A stretch of 5,178 nucleotides of DNA from Pyrinomonadaceae bacterium (lineage in GTDB: Bacteria > Acidobacteriota > Blastocatellia > Pyrinomonadales > Pyrinomonadaceae). Shown here in pieces: positions 1 to 5,178 of this stretch; positions within the stretch are counted from its first letter, which is position 1; each line of letters begins with the position of its first letter. The DNA lies in the NCBI GenBank assembly GCA_013813825.1, contig JACCRA010000785.1:1-5178 (forward strand), read 5' to 3'. The notes under the pieces were generated by a model, which did not search any database, was not told the DNA's origin, and worked only from the letters and a program-made list of their open reading frames with translations. A program made the position numbers and the translations under genes.

Positions 1-1886
1 AAGTCAGCCGCGATCAGTAATGCTTTACCATCCGTGCTGAAAGAGATGTCTCGCACCTCTAAGCCGTCCTGCCACCGGCGCACCAGTTGCCCGCTGTTGA
101 TGTTCCACAGTTTGACGGTGTAACGTCCTTGATATTCTTCGCGCAAGACCAAGCCTTGCCCGTCAGGACTGAATGCCAGCGATGTAACAAAATCTTGGCT
201 GGCATCGCCCGCCAAAGTTTTTCGGAGTTGGCCGCTCGCGGCGTCCCAAATCTGCGTCTTGGCCTCCCGCGTGGCCGTCGCCAGTGTTTTGCTATCGGGA
301 CTAAAGGCCAGCATTAGGTGAGGAATTTTACCGGCGGACCAAGATCGTTTGAGTGTGCCCGTCGTCGCCTCCCAGAGCGTAATGTTGCCGTCGTTCGCGG
401 CGACCGCGACGGTGCTGCTGTCGGGGCTGAGAGCTAAAGACGTGGGCGCGGCGGTGAGTCCGGTAAGCGTTTTGAGCAGTTCGCCCGTCCGCCAATCCCA
501 CAGCTTCACGGTTTTATCGGCGCCGGTGGAGATTAACAATTTGCCGTCGCGGGTAAAGCGAATCTGCGTTATGTCTTGCGTGTGGCCGCGCAAGGTACGC
601 GCGAGTTTGACGGTCTGGCTGTCGTAGATGTAAACGGCGTTCCCACCTTTGAGGACGGCGAACGCTTGGCTGTCAGGACTGAATTGTAGCTGGTCAGTGC
701 TCTCTTCAAGGCGGTCAATTATTTGGCCGCTCTCAGTCCGCCAAAATCTGAGATAGTAATTACTCCTGTTATTGGTGGCGGCGATGCGGCCGTCGGGGCT
801 GAAATAAAACGTGGTAAAACCGTCGCTGTCGGCAAACTCCGAGCGGACGGAAAAGTTTGCATCCCATAGTTTCGCCGTGCCTTCCTCCACTCCCAGCAAG
901 ACGTTTTTGCGATTGGGATCGACGACCAGAGTGGAGCGCTTTTCCGTCGCCGTCTCGTAGTAGCGCGGTGGAGCGTTACCCGCCACTTCCCACCGCCAGA
1001 GGTTGATGTAACCGGCGGTCAGGAAAGTTTTGCCGTCGGGATGAAAGGCGACTGAATTAGCTTGGAAGGCGTCTCCCACCCGCTCCATGTTGCTCACGTC
1101 AATGCGCCGGGACAGCTTGCCGGAGCGCACGTCGTACAGATCGAGATATTTTTTGATGATGGCGCGTCCGGGAGCATTGGAGATCAGCAACGTCTGCCCG
1201 TCGGGGCTGAAAGTCACGGCGGGAATGTCAACATACTTCTCGTCCTGAAAAGTGCGCGTGACATGACTCTTGGTCCAGTCCCACAAGTCAACGGTGCTGT
1301 CGCGGGTGACGACGGCCAGCAGCATTCCATCAGGACTAAAGGCCAGAGGCTGATGACTGTAATAAGGGTTGGCCGGCAACTCGCGGAGCAACTCGCCGGT
1401 TTGCGGATTGAACAACTGCGCCGTCCGCTTCTCGTTATTGACAGCAGCGAAAGTTTTGCCGTTCGGACTGAAAGTGAGCGCGTCCAAACGCCGGTCAATC
1501 GTGTGCAGCAGTTGACCACTGGCGACGTCCCAGACGCGCGTTTTGTTGTATGAAGCGACGATGAACTTACCGTCCGGGCTGACTGACATGGAGCCACTGT
1601 AAGAACCGTCGGTCTTCTCTCCCGTCTCAAACGTGCGGACGACGCCACCCGTCGCCACGTCCCACATCCGCACCGTAATGTCTGAGCCGGCGGAAAAAAT
1701 GCTCTTCCCGTCGGGGCCGAACAAAGCATGATGAACCCCTTGAGTATGTCCGGTGAAGTTTCGAATAACGCGCCCCGAACGCGCGTCCCACAGCTTAATC
1801 GTCAGATCTTCGCTGGCCGTGAGAAAAGTCTTGCCGTCGGTGCTAAAGACGACGGAATTGATGGTGCTGGTATGTCCGGCTTGCAG
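1..1886 (-). repeat. Tandem WD40 blade repeats within the coding region (14 complete plus one partial)
   Basis: On the plus strand the recurring DNA signature resembles ccgtcgggactgaa, the complement of the codons for F-S-P-D-G. Copies recur at about 31, 161, 293, 418, 674, 790, 1035, 1198, 1328, 1458, 1570, 1708 and 1835. Two further blades, near 545 and 912, carry divergent turns (T-R-D-G and D-P-N-R). Spacing is mostly 112-138 bases, matching a blade of about 42 residues, with one long unit of about 55 residues between residues 262 and 317. The copies differ clearly in sequence, so this is old protein-level duplication and not a recent DNA tandem repeat. Confidence 0.85.
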
Positions 1887-1991
1887 CACCAAAACCGGCT
1901 GTTCGGCCATCTGCGCGCAAACAACTGGCGCAATGAGGAGGACGAAAACCAACCTCATAGCGCGCCGGTAACTCTCATTTTTCATTGGCAT
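1..1991 (-). CDS. Secreted WD40-repeat beta-propeller protein (C-terminus cut by window edge)
   Basis: I read one uninterrupted frame of 663 codons from ATG at 1991 to the left edge, with no stop, so the C-terminus is missing. Residues 1-26 look like a Sec signal peptide: a basic start, a hydrophobic run at about 13-24 (LVFVLLIAPVV), and a V-C-A | Q cleavage site after residue 26. C25 is not a lipobox cysteine, because V precedes it where G, A or S is expected. From about residue 36 there are 15 WD40-type units. Their S-P-D-G-like turns fall at residues 50, 92, 138, 175, 219, 262, 317, 358, 398, 438, 480, 522, 564, 608 and 652, about 42 apart, and most blades end in LWD, VWD, IWD or LYD. Such propellers are binding scaffolds; no catalytic domain is visible and the partner is unknown. 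Two starts are possible, ATG 1991 and ATG 1985; a third ATG at 1958 has a poorer upstream site. The gene probably has its own promoter and is not part of the PilZ transcript. Confidence 0.93.
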   Translation of the reverse strand, partial: MPMKNESYRRAMRLVFVLLIAPVVCAQMAEQPVLVLQAGHTSTINSVVFSTDGKTFLTASEDLTIKLWDARSGRVIRNFTGHTQGVHHALFGPDGKSIFSAGSDITVRMWDVATGGVVRTFETGEKTDGSYSGSMSVSPDGKFIVASYNKTRVWDVASGQLLHTIDRRLDALTFSPNGKTFAAVNNEKRTAQLFNPQTGELLRELPANPYYSHQPLAFSPDGMLLAVVTRDSTVDLWDWTKSHVTRTFQDEKYVDIPAVTFSPDGQTLLISNAPGRAIIKKYLDLYDVRSGKLSRRIDVSNMERVGDAFQANSVAFHPDGKTFLTAGYINLWRWEVAGNAPPRYYETATEKRSTLVVDPNRKNVLLGVEEGTAKLWDANFSVRSEFADSDGFTTFYFSPDGRIAATNNRSNYYLRFWRTESGQIIDRLEESTDQLQFSPDSQAFAVLKGGNAVYIYDSQTVKLARTLRGHTQDITQIRFTRDGKLLISTGADKTVKLWDWRTGELLKTLTGLTAAPTSLALSPDSSTVAVAANDGNITLWEATTGTLKRSWSAGKIPHLMLAFSPDSKTLATATREAKTQIWDAASGQLRKTLAGDASQDFVTSLAFSPDGQGLVLREEYQGRYTVKLWNINSGQLVRRWQDGLEVRDISFSTDGKALLIAAD

Positions 1992-1995
1992 CAAG

Positions 1996-2001
1996 TCCCC
2001 C
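1996..2001 (-). promoter_or_regulatory. Possible ribosome binding site of the WD40 gene
   Basis: GGGGGA lies 4 bases before ATG 1991 and 10 bases before the in-frame ATG 1985. The first spacing is tight and the second slightly long, so this site does not settle which start is used. The two choices differ by only two residues (M-P) ahead of the signal peptide. Confidence 0.45.
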
Positions 2002-2029
2002 GGTCCAGAGTCTGTCAGCAAGCGCGGGG

Positions 2030-2059
2030 AAGATATGCGCGGGCGAGAAGGGATGTCAA
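2030..2059 (-). promoter_or_regulatory. Sigma70-type promoter for the WD40 gene
   Basis: Reading the minus strand, a perfect -35 hexamer TTGACA (2059-2054) is followed after 18 bases by TATCTT (2035-2030), which matches 4 of 6 positions of the -10 consensus. Transcription would start near 2023 and leave a leader of about 30 bases before ATG 1991. The site lies after the hairpin at 2131-2152, which fits the WD40 gene being transcribed separately from the upstream ATPase-PilZ pair. Confidence 0.6.
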
Positions 2060-2130
2060 CAGTGAGAAGCAACGAGCAAAGGAGGGCGTCGCAAAAAGGT
2101 TGGCATGCTACAGGCACACAAAGCAGAAAC

Positions 2131-2152
2131 GGGCAGCCCGCACGGGCTGCCC
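2131..2152 (-). terminator. GC-rich hairpin, probable terminator of the ATPase-PilZ transcript
   Basis: GGGCAGCCC (2131-2139) and GGGCTGCCC (2144-2152) form a perfect 9-bp stem around a 4-base loop. On the minus strand the stem is followed by GTTTCTGCTTTG, a broken T-rich tail and not a clean run, so termination may be partial. It lies 62 bases past the PilZ stop and ahead of the WD40 promoter, where a terminator is expected. An outer 8-bp inverted repeat, CAGGCACA (2111-2118) with TGTGCCTG (2168-2175), encloses it. Confidence 0.65.
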
Positions 2153-2174
2153 ATAATAATTTACGCTTGTGCCT

Positions 2175-2194
2175 GAGTGATGACTGTCTCACTC
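2175..2194 (-). other. Short inverted repeat just after the PilZ stop
   Basis: GAGTGA (2175-2180) and TCACTC (2189-2194) form a 6-bp stem with an 8-base loop, about 20 bases past the PilZ stop codon. No T-run follows, so it is unlikely to terminate transcription alone. It could form part of a structured 3' untranslated region together with the larger hairpin further on. Confidence 0.35.
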
Positions 2195-2214
2195 GATTAA
2201 CAATCGCGGTGGGA

Positions 2215-2589
2215 CTAGAAAGCGGGTTGTGCTGCCGTGTGCCAAGTCGTTCCTCGATCACCACGTTCCGGTTGCTGTTCTAGCGTGTCAAGATAATCAA
2301 GCCACATTTTCATCACCGCCCGGCTTTCGTCTGAAGACGCAACGAATTGTAAGCCAAAGCCTTCCGTCGGGAGGTAATAAGCTACTTCGCCCCATAAGCG
2401 GACGAGTCTGCCGTTCGGCAATTGAACTACGATTTCCATCAAGTCGTCGCCCGGTTCTTCGACTTGGGCGAGCACGAAGCACCCGCCGGCGCTACCGTTG
2501 ACGATGATGCCTTGCTGGACGCCCGATGCTGTCTCCCAGTGCGCGGGCAGGTGTGTGCGTAGGCGCTCTGCTATTCTCCGCTCTTCCAT
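2215..2589 (-). CDS. PilZ-domain protein, probable cyclic-di-GMP sensor
   Basis: This 124-residue protein is essentially one PilZ domain with a short tail. The two cyclic-di-GMP-binding signatures are present: R-x-x-x-R near the N-terminus (R5, R9) and N-x-S-x-x-G (N31, S33, G36). The later G-E-V-A-Y and E-G-F-G-L-Q-F stretches (about 67-82) match the usual strands of the fold. Residues 85-104 look like a C-terminal helix, and the last 20 residues are polar and probably disordered. There is no signal peptide or membrane segment, so it should be cytoplasmic. Such proteins bind cyclic-di-GMP and pass the signal to a partner. The gene starts 56 bases after the ATPase stop with no terminator between, so regulation of that motor is the natural guess, by context only. 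ATG 2589 is supported by a well-placed AGGAG. Some PilZ proteins in pilus systems do not bind the nucleotide, but they usually lack these motifs. Confidence 0.9.
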   Translation of the reverse strand: MEERRIAERLRTHLPAHWETASGVQQGIIVNGSAGGCFVLAQVEEPGDDLMEIVVQLPNGRLVRLWGEVAYYLPTEGFGLQFVASSDESRAVMKMWLDYLDTLEQQPERGDRGTTWHTAAQPAF

Positions 2590-2598
2590 AGCTGTTGG

Positions 2599-2603
2599 CT
2601 CCT
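2599..2603 (-). promoter_or_regulatory. Ribosome binding site of the PilZ gene
   Basis: AGGAG lies 9 bases before ATG 2589 on the minus strand. It is the clearest ribosome binding site in the window and fixes the PilZ start. The surrounding 56-base gap (2590-2645) has no hairpin with a T-run and no good promoter hexamers, which supports co-transcription with the ATPase gene. Confidence 0.75.
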
Positions 2604-2645
2604 GTGTTTAGTCTGACGTGATTGCCTGTGAGCTAAAGGGCTTGA

Positions 2646-4430
2646 TTATTTAGTCTCTTCTGCGAATGTCACTCGATTTATTTCGCGTAAAGTGGTTAGC
2701 CCGGCGAAGAGTTTGAGCTGGGCTGATGCGCGCAGGCTCGATAATCCTTCGGCTTCGGCGGCGCGGCGAATCTCTGAAGCGGGCCGGCGTTCGACGATTA
2801 AATCGCGGATGTTATTCGTCAAGTTGAGCAATTCGTGAATTGCGGTGCGTCCGCGATAGCCAGTGTAAGTACAGTGGTTGCACCCGACGCTCATGTAATA
2901 AGTGCGCTGGCGATATTCTTCAGAGCGCAGACCAGATTGAAAGAGTTCTTCACTAGATGGATGACATGGCCGTTTGCAAGCAGAGCAGAGCAGGCGGACG
3001 AGGCGTTGTGCTAATACGCAGTTCAAAGACGACACGAAATTATACGGCTCGACGCCCATGTTGAGAAAGCGTCCGATCACGTCAATCACATTGTTGGCGT
3101 GGACAGTCGTGAATACTAAGTGGCCGGTGAGCGCCGATTGGATGGCGATCTGCGCCGTCTCCGAGTCGCGGATTTCGCCGACCATGATCTTGTCCGGGTC
3201 GTGGCGCAGAATCGAGCGCAGGCCACGCGCGAACGTCAAACCCTTCTTTTCGTTGACGGGAATCTGCGTGATGCCGTGCAACTGGTATTCGACCGGGTCT
3301 TCAATCGTGATGATCTTGTCTTCACTATTTCTGATTTCATTAAGCGCGGCATAGAGCGTCGTCGTCTTACCGGAGCCGGTCGGGCCGGTGACTAAGACCA
3401 TCCCGTATGGCTCGGCGATGTACTGACGGAATTTCACCAAATCCTCTTCAGAAAAACCGACCACATCGAGCCGCAGATTGCGAAATTCGTCATTGATCTG
3501 TTCTTTGTCAAGAATGCGGATCACCGCGTCTTCGCCATACGCGGTTGGCATAATGGAGACGCGGAAATCGACGTTGCGGCCTTTGTAGCGAACGCGAAAG
3601 CGTCCGTCCTGCGGAATGCGGCGTTCAGCGATATCGAGTTCTGACATCACCTTGATGCGCGAGATCAACGTCTCGTGATACGCCAAATCAATTGGATCGA
3701 CCTTTTCATAAAGGGCCCCGTCAATGCGAAACTTGACGGTGACTGCCGTATCACCCGTCTCAATATGAATGTCGGAGGCGCGCGATTCCAACGCGTTGAA
3801 GATGATTGTATCGACGAGTTTGATAATCGGCGACATCTCCGAGTCGGTCGCCAGCCGATCAAGGTCTAAAACTTCCTCGCCGTGTTCCGTCTCCTTGACG
3901 AGCGAAATGCGAAAATCCGAGGCTGCGGCGCGGAGGACGCGCTGTGTCGCGTCGCCCTCTTTGAGTACCAACTCAATTGCTTCCGCCGTCGTCACATAAG
4001 GCACGATGCGCGTCTGGAGCGCACTAGCGAGTTCGTCCAGGCGGAGCAGGTCCGTGGGATCGGCGATAGCAATGTGGAGGCGTTTACCGTCTCTGCGTAA
4101 AGGCACAAACTGAAAACCCAGCATGAGATCGACGGGGAACTCGTTCAGCAATTCGCTATGGATCGGCGAAGCCCCTTGAGAGGGAAAGAGATCGACATAA
4201 GGATAGCGGTAACAACGGGCTAGTTCGCGCGCTTCGCGCACCTCCGCCGGCGCTTCAGCAGAGGACGCCGTGATGTCCACGAGCCAGTCCTCAATCGCTT
4301 CAGCCAAGATGCCGCTGACTTCCGCCGTCTCCTCTTTAGACCCCTGCCACAGGTCCATGAGCGACACACCATCCGGTATCTCGCTGTGAGCGGCCTCTAG
4401 CCCCGGAGTTTCCTCCGTTCCTTGCGTCAT
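2646..4430 (-). CDS. pilB: PilB/GspE-family assembly ATPase (type IV pilus or type II secretion)
   Basis: This intact 594-residue cytoplasmic ATPase belongs to the family whose hexamers power pilin or pseudopilin assembly at the inner membrane. The order is: an acidic N-terminal region (1-70); a T2SSE_N-type domain (about 75-160, with V-P-L-R-R-D-G and I-A-I-A-D-P); a linker; then the ATPase core (about 195-590). Motifs seen are Walker A GPTGSGKT (349-356), the Asp box with ITIEDPVEYQ (374-383), Walker B IMVGEIRD (415-422, catalytic-type E419), and the His box HLVFTTVHANN (437-447). A zinc-binding tetracysteine module is C482, C485, C517 and C520. The cysteine module and T-I-E-D-P-V-E-Y place it with PilB/GspE extension motors and not with the PilT retraction group. 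No pilin, PilC or secretin gene is in the window, so PilB versus GspE stays open. An in-frame TAA two codons before ATG 4430 blocks a longer start. The ribosome binding site is weak. The gene is probably co-transcribed with the PilZ gene that follows. Confidence 0.95.
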   Translation of the reverse strand: MTQGTEETPGLEAAHSEIPDGVSLMDLWQGSKEETAEVSGILAEAIEDWLVDITASSAEAPAEVREARELARCYRYPYVDLFPSQGASPIHSELLNEFPVDLMLGFQFVPLRRDGKRLHIAIADPTDLLRLDELASALQTRIVPYVTTAEAIELVLKEGDATQRVLRAAASDFRISLVKETEHGEEVLDLDRLATDSEMSPIIKLVDTIIFNALESRASDIHIETGDTAVTVKFRIDGALYEKVDPIDLAYHETLISRIKVMSELDIAERRIPQDGRFRVRYKGRNVDFRVSIMPTAYGEDAVIRILDKEQINDEFRNLRLDVVGFSEEDLVKFRQYIAEPYGMVLVTGPTGSGKTTTLYAALNEIRNSEDKIITIEDPVEYQLHGITQIPVNEKKGLTFARGLRSILRHDPDKIMVGEIRDSETAQIAIQSALTGHLVFTTVHANNVIDVIGRFLNMGVEPYNFVSSLNCVLAQRLVRLLCSACKRPCHPSSEELFQSGLRSEEYRQRTYYMSVGCNHCTYTGYRGRTAIHELLNLTNNIRDLIVERRPASEIRRAAEAEGLSSLRASAQLKLFAGLTTLREINRVTFAEETK

Positions 4431-4818
4431 AATTTATGCTTGAACCCTGTCATGCATTACCGAATGAAATTTATGTGAAGGGTGCGGGTGATGACGGGCA
4501 AAACATTATCGGGGCACGTCCGCAGGACTAGAGTCGCAAATTTTCAGAGGAGCGTCAACTGCCTCACCTTGTCAGTCTAACATCTTTAACGAACGTGGGA
4601 AGCAACAGTCGGGCGCGGCTCTCGTCACGCTGGCCGCAAGGCTCGTACGCTGACCCATTGGGAAAGAATTTCGATTGTGTCTCGTGGCTTTCAATGGAAG
4701 CTAATAGCCCGCGCCGATGGCAGCAGCGCGGGCAAAATAATGATAGCTATGTTTTTCCAGGAGGTGAGATAATTCTCCACATCGTTGGCGGAATCGCTGG
4801 CGGATAGTTAGGCTGGTT
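4431..4818. other. 388-base gap without a convincing gene
   Basis: This stretch separates the metalloprotease stop from the ATPase start, both on the minus strand. It holds a GC-rich hairpin at 4707-4733 and otherwise unremarkable sequence. I found no tRNA-like fold, no direct repeats, and no sigma54 GG-N10-GC element with the usual TGGCAC/TTGCA form. The best -10-like element before the ATPase gene is GATAAT (4510-4505), but no acceptable -35 hexamer lies 16-18 bases upstream. A TTGACG at 4558-4553 has no good -10 partner. A 70-codon plus-strand frame at 4595-4807 shows no recognisable domain. Confidence 0.6.
4707..4733 (-). terminator. GC-rich hairpin downstream of the metalloprotease gene, possible terminator
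   Basis: GCCCGCGC (4707-4714) and GCGCGGGC (4726-4733) form a perfect 8-bp stem with an 11-base loop, 85 bases past the metalloprotease stop. On the minus strand the stem is followed by TATTAGCTTCC, so there is no proper T-run. Its position suits a terminator or RNA 3'-end stabiliser, but the evidence for intrinsic termination is limited. On the plus strand it is followed by AAAATAA, which does not suit termination in that direction either. Confidence 0.4.
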
Positions 4819-5178
4819 TCATCTCTGTTCGAGCGAAACCATGCGCGCTTGTGCGTCAATGTCGCCGGCGTACCCGGCTGCGACGACATATTTATCGCAC
4901 GCGCTGGGTTCGTACACATCGTTGCCTTGATTGTTGGATTTGAAAGCTGACATAGCAGTAGTGCCGCGTCGGCATCCATAACAGTCGGCGAGTCCCAGCG
5001 AATGACCGAGTTCGTGTGTCAGCAAACTCGTCAGCGCGCTCAAATCAGTAACGACCGGATTGATGGTCACAGTCAAGCGAACCACGCCGTTCGACAGCGC
5101 ATAGAATCTCGTCTCTCCCACGCGCTTCTTCACCCGCGGAATGCCACGCAACACAGTGATGCTGGCGTCATTGGTGGC
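4819..5178 (-). CDS. Metzincin-type zinc metalloprotease (C-terminal part, N-terminus beyond window)
   Basis: The frame is open to the right edge, giving at least 119 codons ending in TGA at 4819. A GTG at 5154 could be taken as a start, but the frame continues through it (A-T-N-D-A-S-I-T before V), so the true start lies outside. The zinc site HELGHSLGLAD (HELGH at 5016-5002, third ligand D at 4986-4984) fits the metzincin pattern HExxHxxGxxH/D: two zinc-binding histidines, catalytic E, the conserved turn glycine, and Asp replacing the usual third His. A methionine 11 residues after that Asp, in G-T-T-A-M-S, is in the right place for the Met-turn. The Asp is followed directly by C-Y-G-C, and another cysteine lies 28 residues after the Asp; a disulfide is possible if the protein is exported. 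The export signal would be in the missing part. Substrate and exact family (matrixin-like or snapalysin-like) cannot be decided from this piece. It is separated from the ATPase gene by 388 bases, so no operon link is implied. Confidence 0.85.
   Translation of the reverse strand, partial: ATNDASITVLRGIPRVKKRVGETRFYALSNGVVRLTVTINPVVTDLSALTSLLTHELGHSLGLADCYGCRRGTTAMSAFKSNNQGNDVYEPSACDKYVVAAGYAGDIDAQARMVSLEQR

Noticed and set aside
87..1553. Plus-strand open frames at 87-317, 349-627 and 1062-1553
   Set aside because: They are antisense to the WD40 repeats, show no domain, and arise because the repeated codons are free of stops in the opposite strand.
1214..1729. 171-codon minus-strand frame rich in R, S, T and C
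   Set aside because: It lies in another frame inside the WD40 gene, whose own frame shows regular blades and a signal peptide. The composition is typical of an out-of-frame read.
1928..1991. Lipoprotein signal on the WD40 protein, from the cysteine at residue 25
   Set aside because: The residue before the cysteine is Val, with V-V-C instead of the required small residue before Cys, so ordinary signal peptidase I cleavage after V-C-A is more likely.
1728..2283. Overlapping plus-strand frames of 72-142 codons across the WD40 start and the intergenic hairpin
   Set aside because: They cross a probable promoter and terminator of the opposite strand, are low-complexity basic sequence, and overlap each other in different frames.
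2974..4100. Several plus-strand frames of 64-126 codons opposite the ATPase gene
   Set aside because: All are antisense to a fully motif-supported ATPase and carry no recognisable domain.
4505..4558. Sigma70 promoter built from TTGACG (4558-4553) and GATAAT (4510-4505)
   Set aside because: The hexamers are 42 bases apart, far outside the usual 16-18, and neither has an acceptable partner at the right distance.
4595..4807. 70-codon plus-strand frame in the gap
   Set aside because: No domain or plausible start signal; it spans the GC hairpin that follows the metalloprotease gene.
4701..4979. 92-codon minus-strand frame overlapping the end of the metalloprotease gene
   Set aside because: It is a shifted frame of the same strand, whereas the metalloprotease frame carries the zinc motif and Met-turn.
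5152..5154. GTG as the start of the metalloprotease
   Set aside because: The frame stays open to the window edge, there is no ribosome binding site just upstream, and a start here would leave only about 46 residues before HExxH, too short for a complete metzincin catalytic domain.

Overview
The window looks like chromosomal DNA from a free-living Gram-negative-type bacterium. Base composition is moderately GC-rich by eye. The mix of a secreted multi-blade WD40 protein, a PilB/GspE-type secretion ATPase paired with a PilZ protein, and a metzincin protease with an HExxHxxGxxD-C motif reminds me of Acidobacteriota (Blastocatellia-like). That assignment is an inference from gene content only and is weak. 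All four supported genes lie on the minus strand, so the region reads from right to left.

Layout in the direction of transcription. (1) 5178-4819: the 3' end of a zinc metalloprotease gene that enters from the right edge. (2) 4818-4431: a 388-base gap without a convincing gene, holding one GC-rich hairpin and the leader of the next gene. (3) 4430-2646: an intact 594-residue type IV pilus / type II secretion assembly ATPase (PilB/GspE family) with every core motif visible. (4) 2589-2215: an intact 124-residue single-domain PilZ protein, starting 56 bases after the ATPase stop with a good ribosome binding site and no terminator between, so the two probably form one transcription unit. (5) 2214-1992: an intergenic stretch with several inverted repeats, including a perfect 9-bp GC-rich hairpin that probably ends the ATPase-PilZ transcript, followed by a good sigma70-type promoter. 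(6) 1991-1: a long open frame with a signal peptide and at least 15 WD40-type blades, which runs off the left edge with no stop. It stays in one frame for 663 codons. It is the largest coding region here and is easily missed because it has no stop codon inside the window.

Functionally, the ATPase and PilZ protein are the only pair with a clear joint role: a cytoplasmic motor for pilus or pseudopilus extension next to a probable cyclic-di-GMP sensor. The WD40 protein and the metalloprotease are both probably exported, but nothing in the sequence ties them to the ATPase beyond adjacency. I see no RNA gene, CRISPR array, insertion sequence, phage gene or attachment site. I do not see a clearly novel system. 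The points most worth checking are the ATPase-PilZ pairing with its atypical ATPase N-terminus, the secreted propeller protein with more than 14 blades, and the Asp-ligand metzincin.
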